Shown in pieces: positions 39,832 through 52,159 of a stretch of DNA of 64,000 nt. The stretch is from Onchocerca lupi. Taxonomy: Eukaryota > Nematoda > Chromadorea > Rhabditida > Onchocercidae. The notes below the pieces were generated by a model that did not search any database, was not told the origin of the DNA, and saw nothing but the letters and a program-made list of their open reading frames with translations. The stretch lies in contig JAOVVO010000324.1 of NCBI GenBank assembly GCA_028564675.1, forward strand, positions 1 to 64,000. Reading direction: 5' to 3'. Both the position numbers and the translations under genes were made by a program. Within the stretch, counting starts at the first letter, position 1; each line of letters starts with the position of its first letter.

Positions 39832-42800
39832 GTAATTGTAATTTACTTATTTTTTTACTAATTTATTCAACTGCTTTCTCCTTTCCAGAAATGCTTACTA
39901 GAAAAATGGTATGTGGAATCAGTGAAGTGCATTCTAGGATGTTGCTCAGAACAAATGTCTCCCGTGATACTTGCAAAATGATCAGCAAAAGAATTTTCTT
40001 TTTTTTTCTCACGTCCCCAAGTCTTATTCTTTTCCTATATAAAATGCATGTATAAATTCATGCCCTATATTTCGTTAGTAATCTCATTTCATAAACTTGT
40101 AACGGGTTGCTTCGTTTAATCATGAGATTTGATTGTTTTTCTGCCTTAGATTGCATTTGGAATTCCTATACTATGTTGTCATTTTGAATTTCGAGACCAT
40201 TTTTATTCAATAATTCCGGGTTATTTAAAAACCGGCAAATCCGAAAAAATTTTCAAAATCTCTGAAAATTTCATACATTTCTTCATTATGATAAATGAAT
40301 AATATGAATATGGTTTGAGAACAATGAACTGTAAAATGGGAATTTTCCGGAAGTATTGGGATGCAATGCTTATAAGCGATGGTGTTTCAGGTTAAATAAA
40401 TAGTGCATACTTCCTATATTTATTATGGTAGATGTATTTAATTGCAGAAATTAATATTATTGCATCGCTTTATTATATTGAAGTCGTATTTATTATTATT
40501 TTAATAATCAGTTTTATTGCCTCAAAGAGAAAATCTTTAGTTCCTGAACCCTTTATAGTATTTTTCCAAATTGTCTATGCTTACGATTTTGGAATTTATC
40601 AAGTTTTATTTGTTAATTTAAGTTTACTTCCGTTGTTAACAACAGCGAGACATATCAGCTGTGATTTTCTAATTTAACCTTCAATATTTTGGAAAATTGA
40701 TTCATTTCTCATCTTTGGAAATCAGAATACAAAATTTTCACTATCATCGGTATATCAGATCAGCGCGATCTGTTAAATTATCTTAAGATGTCTATTCAGA
40801 CAGCTTAGTTTTTTTTTTTTTTTTTTCAGATGACACGCTTATTCTTATCAGAACTGTAATTTTGTACTCTGATTTTCCTAATCTTTATGATAATATTTAT
40901 ATAAATAAAAATGTAAATGTTCGTTGTTAAATTCCGCACAATTTTTCAAGCTCTTCACTGATGAATTTGAAATTTATTACAACGTTGCATTCGAAAAAAT
41001 ATATATATATATATATATACTTTTTTTTACCTGTGACACAGCATAAAAGTAAACAAGCATACTGAATTTACTGGCCATGCCTACTTTCTGCATTATTCAC
41101 TTTTACACAATGTTTCAAGTTCTCCGATTGGTTTGAAATTTTGATACATTGCTGCATTTAAATAAGCGCGTGTTTTTTTTTTTTTTTAGGTATGTTACAT
41201 ATTTAAGAAGTTTAGGGGATTTAAGATTTTGAACAAACGAACATTTACATTTTCATTTATAAAGAGTAATTGTAATCGACCATGCTTCGTAATTACATAA
41301 GAAAGTGAATGGTGTTGCTTGTCATTAGAGGTATCATGACATTAAACAAGTATTTGCTTAACTGAATATCTGTATTCCGATGAATGATTTCCCTGATTAT
41401 TTTTATTTATGACACAATTTAGTGAATTTTAATATCTTTGCAGCGTAGTTGTTTTTGATGTTTCTATTTTAGCATTTTTTTTTCTCATATTTTTGCTTTA
41501 TTTTAATTTGCGGAAGCTCCAGTGTGTGAGCTCTTTAAAATTTTAATTACTATCATTTTAAATTATATGTAAACACTCTATATTTTTATTGGCTTCAACG
41601 TACGGTGCTTGTATTCTGTTTTCTTTTTATTTTGCCAAATTTAGATCCAAGTTTAACTTTAACTCCAACTTGAATTTTTAATAAGTTGTGCGGGAAGTTT
41701 GATCTTTCGAGATTGAGGGTATACTATTGTTTGGTTACTTATAAAAAAGATTTACATTAGATTTAAATTGAGAAATTCACTTTTTTTGTTTTTGACTCAC
41801 GTTTTTCTTATAACTTGTTCACCGACTTTAATGAAAAAAGTGCAAGTTGTGTCTGTTGCATTTTTTCGATTTTCATATTTTTAATTTTCTGTTTATCTTC
41901 AAATGGTGTTGTTTTATTCGATACCCATTTTCCAGCTGTATTACGAAATATTAAATCTTGTAAAAAAAAAAAAGAATCTGATTCATTCATTTTAAATCCT
42001 TGGCTATTTTCCTCATTTACTACACTAACATTTTACGATCCTTGTTCCAATACTATTGTATACGAAATTAAATGAAATTTCCAGAATTTTCAATATTCAT
42101 ACAAGTTTTATTCTATCTTTGGAGCAAAAATCAAAAAATTTGTAATATAAGTTTAAGTAAGAAAAAAAAAAAAATTGTTTCATTAAAATGAATGATCCAT
42201 TGAAAGTTATGATGTTTTCAACGTATAACTTATCAATGTAGCAAAAAATTGAGCTATATATTTTAATTTTCTATTTGAAATTTAATACAATCTATTCATG
42301 GTGGATATTATTAATCCATTTTAGAGTCATTATCAGCTTAACTGACTGAGTTTTGGCTATTTTCTTTATTTTTGCAAAGTTTCTTTGAACAAATTAATCA
42401 AGATTCGATTATGTAAATTCGATTCATTTCATAGTTCAAATTATTCGAATTTATATTTTGCTACTAATTGAATACCCGAATTTCAAATCGATAATAATGG
42501 TGCAAACCATTTAAGTTTTTCATCGTCTGACCACATGAATTATCGATATTGATAGCACTGGTTCACCCGTCCAAAAAATCTGCAGTAATGCTAAACAAGT
42601 TTTAATTTTTCAATTCTTGAAAGATTGTTGCTTGGTGGAAAATAGGTTATCAATCTTTTTGATTTAAATGGAACAATTTAATGGTAAGAATATGAAACTA
42701 TTCGGTTCCGAGTATCCTGAACGGATATTTGATTTCACCGCATGAATAGAACGCTTTTATGTGTTGTTATTATAACTATGATGATTCTGATAGCTAACTA

Positions 42801-43119
42801 AGTTATTTTCACGAAATAATATTCCAAAACTTATGGTAAAGTTACTATTCCATAACCATGAGTGATAGTATTGACATTAAGTCGCTTTAAACATTTTGCA
42901 AAAAATTTCAGATATTTTGCCTGTTTATTTGCTTCATTAAGTAAAGCGGAATTCGTGAAACCATCGAAGCATTGAATTGATAAACTCTCACCATGAAATC
43001 GGTGATTATCAGAAAATAGATGATATCTTTTCTGAGTTAGAAATCATTCGTTTCAGTGAAATTTTACGTTGGTGCAGTATCGGCTTCTGTGTGGCCTTAT
43101 TAGGAAAAACATATGCAGG
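39832..43119. other. Gene-poor region upstream of CTF8
   Basis: About 3.3 kb with no recognisable gene. It contains the second foldback element (40907-41253), a (TA)n run at 41001-41021 inside it, and several T tracts. Open frames at 39825-40055, 40432-40677 and 41815-42075 are hydrophobic and low-complexity with no domain. Confidence 0.5.
40907..41253. mobile_element. Foldback/MITE-like element, copy 2
   Basis: About 347 bp with inverted termini AAAATGTAAATGTTCGTT (left) and its counterpart AACGAACATTTACATTTT (right). Internal blocks match copy 1 at 14575-14811 in reverse orientation, e.g. CACAATGTTTCAAGTTCTCC and AAATCTTAAATC-type sequence near the ends. The CAAGCTCTTC...GCATTCGAA block is repeated within the element at about 40950-41000 and 41117-41160, so it is partly duplicated internally and longer than copy 1. 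A (TA)n microsatellite lies inside. No open frame of interest. Flanking ATTTATA on both sides may be a target-site duplication. Confidence 0.72.
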
Positions 43120-43933
43120 ATGCAGATAAAGTTGATTCCGCGGGAGTATGTTCAATCTTTTTTCTTTTTTTTTTTTTTTAAGAGAAAAGTGTGGGAATGG
43201 AGATGAGTTCCTTTTCTTATGGATTCTTGACAACTTCGTAAATCGAGTTGTAAATTGAATGTCATATTTTAAATGACTAGCGCCTAGAAACATATTTCAG
43301 TGAAATTAACCAATGATTCTTTTGAAAAATTTGGAATTTATGTAAGAAAGTTAGGAAACTAACGAATTAATAAATATTTCATCTGTCCCATATGTCTATA
43401 ATAGAAATAAACAGAAATTTGTTTTTAGAGATGGTGTTGCAGAGTGGGCGATGATTGAATTACAAGGAACATTAAATTCAAACGGTATATTTGCGGGGCA
43501 ACGAATTGGTGACTTGAAATGGGAGAATAAAAGAGTAATGACTTTTTCTTAAGTAAATGAGTTCAAAAGTATATGTTAGGAATCTCTTCCCAAGCATTCC
43601 AAATTATATCGCATTTTTAGCACTATCCTATTATGTTTAATCTGTAATGCTTTGTGTCGTCAGTTTTTAAAACCTTTCTGAAAAAAAATTATAGTGAAGT
43701 GCATTCATAACTTAAATTGTTGTTTGATAATAAGTAAATAAAATGAGCAATTGAATATTTTCCCTCTTCAGGCTTTACTTCATATTGGCCATCATATTTT
43801 GGAAGGGAAAGAGGTGAAACTTCAAAATCCGTTGATTGTACTTGCACAAGATGCAGAAAATCAAGGAGCTGTACAAATTGCCGCTGTGATTCGTAAAAAA
43901 GTTCAATTCCGTACTCGACCAATGCCTGTGTGA
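43120..43933 (+). CDS. CHTF8: CTF8 (CHTF8), subunit of the alternative clamp loader CTF18-RFC
   Basis: Three exons: 43120-43145, 43429-43534, 43772-43933; 294 bp, 97 residues (human CHTF8 is 121). The first exon is only 26 bp: the ATG sits one base after a CATATGCAG acceptor, so it is probably trans-spliced, and reads MQIKLIPRE, matching the MVQIVI start of the family. The body shows the CTF8 signature: AEWAMIELQG, then GQRIGDLKW, GHHILEGKEVKLQNPLIVL and VIRKKVQFRTRPMPV, equivalent to human GHHILYGK and KDKILFKTRPKPI. The protein joins DSCC1 and CTF18 in a clamp loader that acts on PCNA at replication forks in sister-chromatid cohesion. It is convergent with EDC4 downstream. The small first exon is the least certain part but its phase fits exactly. 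Confidence 0.87.
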
Positions 43934-44638
43934 TTGATATAATTTTTATATTCAAATTCACATGATTTTGCCCACTAATTTTTCTGCTTTCTCAAGGATT
44001 ATAAATCATATTTCCTTCTCGCCAGTTAGATTTATATTCTACAGTTATACTCCAAATTCAAAATTTAATGCGTACCGCATCTTCCCAAAATACTTTAGAA
44101 TAATCAGTTCACTTTATTCGCTTTCCCTTTCGTTAATACACATAACTAATACCTTCCAATTTAAGAATGAGATTATGACATTTTATTTTTGAAAATTAGA
44201 CTGAAATGCGACATTCGACCAAAATTAGGAAGTATATTTTCCTTATATATTTTTCCGAGTTTCTCATATATGGATTTCTCTTCTTGCCATCACACTTATC
44301 TCCAATAAATAATGCAGTAAAATCGCACAAACAATTTCGTTCGCTTTTTATACACACCATAATAACATCATAGAAGAATAGAATTTTTGACACTCAATTA
44401 AAAATGCTTTCAATGATAAGGAAAATCGTTTCAAATTTTAAAAAATGACAGATGTTTTCCACTTACTCTTCCCGAATTTTGATTGCAGATAAAGAATACA
44501 TAACTGACTGAGACCTAGCTCGATCAGGATTTTGACCCGTGCACTATTCCAAAGACACAAATAGGATATACTTAATTTAAGAGAAGCAAAAAATTCTATC
44601 ACAAAAAAGTAAGTTTATCTGCATAAGTATGAAAATGT

Positions 44639-44672
<34 letters not shown>

Positions 44673-44846
44673 AACGAAAGCATTGGAACAAAATATATTT
44701 GTTGTCATAATGATGTCTTTGACATATCACTATTCTTTGAACAACAAAATAAAACAATATGAAAATTACGAAACCTTACAAAATTTATACAAATTATATT
44801 CACTCTGCACATCTTTTTCTACATTGATCACTAAACAAACTTCAAT
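43934..44846. other. Convergent 3' region between CTF8 and EDC4
   Basis: About 0.9 kb of AT-rich sequence with an oligo(A) tract of about 30 bases at 44640-44670. Open frames at 43962-44192, 44196-44393 and 44629-44928 show no domain; the last overlaps the EDC4 terminal exon in antisense. No gene seen. Confidence 0.5.
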
Positions 44847-47800
44847 TTATTTCAGCAAATTCGCTGTTAACTGTGATATTAGTCGAGCCCGCCGCTTTAA
44901 ACTTGCACTTGTATCTGTTCCCATATAGGCTGAAAGTACATTTAATGGTAAAAAATTTGATCAATGTAATGAAATTTCGGAATTCGAAATAGAATGACGC
45001 CACATAATATTTCATCCAAATATTCAAGCTAGGTAATTCAAATTAATTTATTCAATCAAGTTAATTTATTCAATATAATTGACTGATTTTATTTGAAAGG
45101 GATAAGACGTTTTAAATTAAAATTTGCGAGGTATATTGCATCCCATCTGTATTGCGTTAATATCCGGAAATTATGACTCCTGTGTCACAGTGAGGCAATA
45201 ATTCATATATATATTTCTCCATCTAATTAAATTTTAATTGAAAATGAATTTCCACACTTGTCCAGTTGTAATATCTATTAATAATACCCACATACAGTTT
45301 CAAACAAATGACACTAATATATGATTCCTTTGTTTTACCTGTTAAAGCCGTTTGCAGGCGATTTAATACATGACGAAAACTACCAGCAATAGTGGGATCC
45401 TTTACTTGCAATACCATTAACACATTCTCGATATACCTGCAAAATTTTGAAGAAAAAAATCAAATTTAAATTATGAAATTAGCAAGAAAGCTTTGTTAAA
45501 ATTATCTCAAATAAATGAATTAAACAAAATTCGTAATAACTGGTATCCCCGGTACAGTTCAGTAGATCAATAACTAGCATGCAAATCACTACAGTAAGAA
45601 CTGAATATTCCTCATAATGTTAACTGCTCAATATAAACTGAAGATTAAACTTTATTGAAAGCATGATAAAGTTTCATCTGAAATTACTCGTACCGTTAAG
45701 TTAGTAAGAATAATTTCAGATAAAGGGTTCAGCTCTATTTTCTCTGTATAAAAAATATGAACCGCTAAAATTAGAGAATGTTTTATACGAGAAAACAATT
45801 CCCACCTAAATTTGAGATCCGTTTCTCCCTCCAATTTTGTTGCCAACTGATTCAACAGACATAACAAAACATGTTGCGGAAGGGGCTGTTCGGCAGTAGC
45901 AATTAAGTCTGGATCAACATTATTGCAAACAAACATTAGAGCTCCAAAATCTTTTAACATCATTGCCTGCAGAAAAAAAAATTCTTTCTTCAAGTATAAA
46001 ATCTTTAAAGGATCAAAAATACAACGGAGTAAAATTAAAAGAACCTCTGGAAGTTAAGGAAAAATATAGAAAGAATTTAGAATTTTTCTAGAATCCCAGA
46101 ATTAATCTATTTTTAAACATTGAATAAATTTCGAAGATCCTCAATATTCGTGCACTATTCACGGTGATTCATATTAAAGCATAATAAATCATATGCAAAA
46201 TGGCTAATGCAACTAACTGACCAGATTTTTTGATTTTTGTTTATCTAACTATTTTAGGCAAGTAACATATAAGAGCATAAGAATTACCTCACAACATAAA
46301 TACCATTTTCTAGGACGGAAAATTAAACTGACCTTTTCAAATGCTGCAGTGATACGTTGATTTTCGATAAGGTTGATAAGAGCTGATGGATCAGCAGAAG
46401 ACGAATTGTTTACTATCAGTGGATCAGTGACTGTTTGATTTGTTCTTAAAGCACTGGTGCAGAGAGTATGTATTTGCTTCATATACTGGTCCAACCCAGT
46501 GCGAAAGTTTTCATTAAGTTGTTGAAATAGCGATACACAAACATCTTGTAAAATCGGTATCATGGTAGCCATCAATACTTCTCGTATATTGTTAGTAAGC
46601 TCTTCCCGAATAACATGTAGATCCATATTTTGTTGTTGCTAAAATAAATATTATTTATTGATTTTATCTGAGATTTTGAAAGTTTGAATAAAGAGAAAAG
46701 AGTGAAAAAGTGTCTAAATCTCTAAATTTCAATCATTTGAATCCTATCAAATAATTCAATCCTTTTTATTAGAATATGCCGAAGTGTTTTACCAATTTAA
46801 AAATCGAAAATTTGAAAAATTCAACCTTGAAATTATCGATAGTTGTTGCCCGAAGACTTTGAATAACACTGTCCATTTTTAGATCTAATGATGTTTGCAT
46901 TGCTTCTACTGTTGATGTCCTATTTTCATTGATCAAAGATTCCAGTTTCAGGAACAATCTCTCATCACACGATACGATATCCTCGCCTAACAAAATAAAT
47001 AAAAATAAATTGACCATGAAGTAATCCAAAATATTTTTTTTCTTCGAGAAAAAATGGAATATTTCAAATCATTCTAACTTCTTTATCCTCCTTAATCTAT
47101 ATTCGTTTTTAATCGTTTATTTTACTCTTTACCATCTAATTTCCATACTGAAGGAAAAAAAGATATTCATCCGTCACCTACAAATTTAATTATTGAAAAA
47201 AAATTGAGCTAAGAAAAGAACTTCAGTAGGATAGAAGGATTACAATATTTCACTGTATACATATCGAAAAAATAACTTGAAAAACATATTAATATTTTGC
47301 CTCCAATCATATAAATATAATTTATCACAATAATTATTTTGAATAGTTTTCGTAATGAAGCAATAACAATCACTGGATAATATCTCAAACACACAAAGAA
47401 AAAAGATCAAAATACAATTCACCAAATACAATTTAGAAAAAAGATGCATGAATAAAAAAATGAATAAAATGAGGTAGAATTATTTAGAAAGAGAAAAAAT
47501 TTTCGAAACTATTTTTGATTTTTTAAGGAAGAGCAATTTCAATAAAAATGATTCGGAACACTAAACTTACGTAACTGTCGCATTTGAGCATCTGTTCGAT
47601 TTCTTTCTTCCTGTAATTTTTTTTCGAAATCTTCCGTTTGTTTCTCCAAATTTAGACTTAGTCCTTCCCACTGACGATATAAAGCATCCAGAAGATCCAG
47701 ATTATTCGATTTTTGTTGCCTTTTATCACTGTTTGCTACACCATTTCTGAAAAATATCATAAGAAATTCTGAAAGACTTCAAGATTCTAGATTCAGAGAA

Positions 47801-50800
47801 TTTAATCATGAATTGCAACATAATATTGCTGGTCCCAAAGAAAAGACACATATTTAATTTAATGTGAAAAGGTCACCAAAGTCTATTATTTATGATGAAG
47901 GAAGGCATATCACTGAAAAGATATTGAAGAGAAATATGAACTTAAGAACAAAATTGTGGAATCCATTAGTCTGATATTCAAAATTTCAAAAAACAGAATA
48001 TTAGTATTTGCGGAAATAGATACCCATCATCAGTGGTATCTACGTTTGAAGTTGAAACCATTTGTTCATTGCTATCTTCACCACTACCTTCACAGCCAAC
48101 ATCACCATTCGACACATGAGACTTTTCTAAACCAACTTCCAAATGAAGCAACGACCGCTGAGAGAGAGCCACAAATGAAACAAGAATATCAGCCGGAGAA
48201 ACTTCTTCATCACTTAAGGAGAAATCTAAAATACAAATAAGAATGTAAAGAAAAACGAATTAGAAACAATCGTAGTTGGTTCAAGCAAATTAGAATTCCT
48301 AGCCCTGGAGCAATTTAGCAGAATATATGATCCTTCATTTTTTTTTTTTTTTTTTGATATTCATATGATTTATAGAATAACCATAAGTTATCTACAAATC
48401 ATATGAATATCAAAAAGTTATTCTATATATAAAGTTATAAAATTTTGAAGTCTGCATAACTTATAGAATTTTTAAGAAACGATAAAAGTTCCTTACACTG
48501 CAACCTACATCAGGTAATTGTTAGACCTATCTAATCTACTATCATAATCTTGATGCAATATTATAAACTTCTCATTATTCATGATTTCAGCATTATCTTC
48601 TACAATATATTTCTTCCAACTGTCATAACGAATTTGTCTTTTCTTATTTTACTCATAAATTTTGGAATTAACAAAAAACTAACCCTGATGATGATCCTCT
48701 TGTTGGACGATTGAAATTGGAACAATGTTAACAAGTGGATGACAGAAGGTAATTTGTGTACATGCAACAAAACGTGGTGTATTCATTATGTAAGCAACTT
48801 CAATGCAATAAATATTCTGCAAAATGTAAATTATTTAAATTAAAAACCCAAAATTTAATGATTTGATGTAAGTCGAAGAACACTGAGAAGAATTCATCAA
48901 ATGATAAAATTCAGCTTAAAAATAAAACCGAACTTTCCGTTAATATATACTTTCAATTTTTACGAGATCTGTTATTTCCCTACTTATAATGATTTTCTCT
49001 CCTACGACTGCCTGAATTCACAAATTTTATATACGTGTCCTATTGGTCTTTTAAGATATTTCCAGAATTCTAGAAAATATATGACAGCATAGTAACTAGT
49101 AAAATGAAACTGCGTCATTGGATATCAAATAATAGTTAGTATCGATAACTAAGCAAAAAGTCAGTATTTTTCAAAACGTTGCTGAAAATTTAAAAGAAAG
49201 AGAAAACGAACTGCAGCATCATAATCAGTGAGAAATATAAATTTCGCTGTTGGATGTATGCTGAGTGCCAGTTTACCCAATTGATCTAATGGTTCAAATA
49301 ATAAACGGGCAATACAATGCCAGTTTTCAGTGTCATAAAGTTGAATGCGTTTACCATTTTCCGTAGAAATTATAGCATATTTCCAGAACTGTTCACTGAA
49401 GTCAAATAAGTTTTTAAGAAATTAAAAATTTATACCGTCACGGTTATGTCGCATATCTGTCCTCAGAAAAAACAACTTGAAAAAAAAAGTGTTGAAAAAG
49501 GATCATTACATTAATTACTACTCTCTGACAACTTCTAATAAATTTAATAAATTTGGTAACTTTAGAAGCACTTTTAATAATCTATGATGAATTTATAAGA
49601 AAAATTCAAATAAACGTCAGGAAAAAAACAATTTACGGTGTATCCGATGCAGTGATATTATCCAGGAAGACGAGATCCTGAATATGTCTACCATGTTCGG
49701 GCTGCCATCGATGAGCAAATTTCGTGCCTTCACCATCAATAATGAAAAATGTCACAGTGCCACAATTAAGCGCCACTGCGATAGCTGTTGCATCTGGACT
49801 CAAACAGACTGCTTGTACCTCCTGAATTATAAAAATCACCTGAAGCTGAAGACAAGATTATTGCTAAAATTATGAATAAGTAACCGACAGATCGAAAACA
49901 GACAAAGATCAATTGATTAACCATACAAAATACTCGTTAATGTGAAAAAAAATAGATAAAAAGCTAACTGCGCTAGAATTTTCAATTGGCAGCTTCATCA
50001 CGGCATCACTGACTTTTTCGCACTGTTCCAAAGTCACTTCTTCACATTGTAATTCTGATTTGATTATGTTTAATGAAAATGACTCCACCGTATTTCGCTA
50101 CAAAATATTTTTTAAAAGAATAATATAGGAACCAATTAAAAAAATCTCTCGAATTAAAACTACGAGATCCAAAAATTGAAAAAGAAGGATGAATGCAGGT
50201 TCAATCTGTTAAATTATGTTTTTCTATTCTAAGTTCATCTATCACTATTGCGATTTCTACAAACAACATCATTCAACTCAATAGATAATTTTTCTTATTT
50301 TAAACTTTACTACTCTAACTCCAATATTCAGTTTAACATGACTTATAGTTTTCATGTGAATTTTCAATGGAAGAAGGTTCACTGCACTTGCGAAACATCA
50401 AATTGTCTCGGTTAATCTACTAGTTGTTATTAAATTGTCTCGACTAATCTGCCAGTTGTTAAGGTCTTAATAACCTTGTTTCTGGCTAAAAGAATTAGAT
50501 GAAGATAAACTCACATAATAAACAGCGATCATATGCATCTCTTCATGTGGTTCATCAGCTTCTGGTATATAAGGACACCATGAAATTCGCGGAATTGCAT
50601 CGAGTGGAATAGAGTCATCCTCTCGGATTATATTTAAATATTTTGTTCTGAAGATCTTTTTTTCTTGTATTAAAACCATTTTCGGAAAATTCATTCATAG
50701 AAACTACGTTTAATACTAATTTACGCTTTAATAATAATAGCATACTGAACATTAAAAGAATAAAAAGAAAATAATTTTGAACTATTCCCCGAGTTTTTTT

Positions 50801-52159
50801 TAAAATATTTGCTACTTACACGACACAATCCTTGTCAACATGGTATGCATAAAGATTGGCATTAATATCGATAACTGCAAGTAGCGGTGCATGATGAGCC
50901 CATTGTATGTCGGCAGTTGGATGCTTGAAGCTCTGTAAAACATTAACTATTCAATTGAAAATATCAAATGCAAATTTCCAGTTGATTAGTTAGAAAAAAA
51001 ATCTATTTTGAAGGTATCCTAGTATCCTGTTGCAATAAAATCCTATTACATATATTAATAAACTGTACATAAATATTTTGTTCTGAAGGCCTTTTTTCTT
51101 GTATTAAAACCATATTCAGAAAAACTTCATTCATAAATATTACAGAAATTCCCACAACAATTAAAAAATTTTTATTTTTGAATAATATACGATCACTTCT
51201 ATGGAATCCTATTTTAGATTTAACCATCTGTAATATGTGAATTAAAAAATAAATCGAACTGGCTATGTCGCAACAGAACAGACAAGAGAAACCATAATGA
51301 TAAATTTCACTGTTAATTTTAATAAACAAACAATTCCATAAAAGCATTTTCCCGAAGAGTTAATGACATAAGTTTTGTCTTTTGCTTCCTTTCTTAAACT
51401 CTTTTCAACAATTTCCTTCTATTTTTTTGAAAAATCAAAAAATTTTTTGAGAAACAACATTTTATTTTCTTCGTCTTTCCATCAACTGAAAGAAGAACTT
51501 GGATACAGTACTTTTATAAGATGACGTTTGGAAGTGATACGATCCAGGACTCGAACTGCTTCGCCTGTATTTTCATTAAATAACCGATAAGCAATCAAAT
51601 TTTCATGAACTGCCAATATTCGACCATTATAACATTCTTCACTTGCCCATTTATATTCGCTAAGAACTTGGGTATAAATACGAGATGAATCACGATCACG
51701 TGGTCGTTTATCTTCTCCGTCCACGTTTAATACAATATGTGTGCCACCCGAAAAGTGGACAACTGTATCGGAACCATTCAGCACACTGTAATTTTAAACT
51801 TTATTAATATTAATCGCATTATTAAATGAAAGTATTCCATCATTCACTCTACCAAAAGTATAAATAAACCGCCAAGGGAAATTTCTCTATTTCAATTTTC
51901 AAATAATTTCAACTAATATCATTTATTACTTATTTAGATAGATATTAAGAAATTATCTAACGAAAACCGATGATGTAGCATATTTGATATATCATTCGGA
52001 AAATTTCATTACATTAGAAAATTATTCGATTAATCATCTAAGCGAAAATTTTGTCATATCATGTAGACAAATACACAAATAAACTTACTATTTCTCGAGT
52101 ATAGATGATGGCGGTGAAACATTATTAAGTTGAGATGACAATAATTGCTCACCAGTCAT
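44847..52159 (-). CDS. edc-4: EDC4/Ge-1, enhancer of mRNA decapping scaffold
   Basis: Fifteen exons: 52159-52089, 51785-51512, 50932-50820, 50647-50515, 50097-49969, 49821-49637, 49395-49212, 48816-48684, 48225-48024, 47746-47571, 46986-46826, 46638-46333, 45966-45806, 45436-45339, 44929-44847; 2409 bp, 802 residues, against about 1400 in human EDC4. The N-terminal half is a WD40-type beta-propeller (YVLNGSDTVVHFSGGTHIVL, RISWCPYIPEADEP, HRWQPEHGRHIQDLVFLDN, FWKYAIISTENGKRIQLYD). A short acidic/Ser linker follows (res. about 408-490) where human EDC4 has a long Ser-rich one. Then come coiled coils (LEKQTEDFEKKLQEERNR) and the conserved C-terminal alpha-helical domain (LNENFRTGLDQYMKQI, NNVDPDLI, PLPQHVLLCLLNQLATKL, ETDLKFR, ending ARLISQLTANLLK). 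EDC4 links DCP1 and DCP2 in P-bodies. The start MTGEQLLSS is the first Met of a frame that stays open further upstream, so the true 5' end may differ. Confidence 0.9.
48356..48427. repeat. Interleaved inverted repeats in an EDC4 intron
   Basis: GATATTCATATGATT (48356-48370) recurs inverted at 48397-48411, and the adjoining TATAGAATAAC (48371-48381) recurs inverted at 48417-48427. The order A-B-A'-B' is that of interlocked stems. It follows an oligo(T) tract in the intron between exons 48816-48684 and 48225-48024. Confidence 0.65.
51070..51140. repeat. Duplicated copy of an EDC4 splice-acceptor region
   Basis: About 70 bp here closely match 50632-50700, including TTTTGTTCTGAAG and TTTTTTCTTGTATTAAAACC. 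The matched part of 50632-50700 contains the acceptor and first bases of EDC4 exon 4. The copy keeps a CAG acceptor followed by AACAAAATATTTA on the minus strand, but lies in intron 2, upstream of exon 3. Confidence 0.75.

Noticed and set aside
40432..40677. 81-residue hydrophobic open frame on the plus strand
   Set aside because: AT-rich composition gives Ile/Phe/Leu by chance; no signal peptide context, splice sites or family resemblance.
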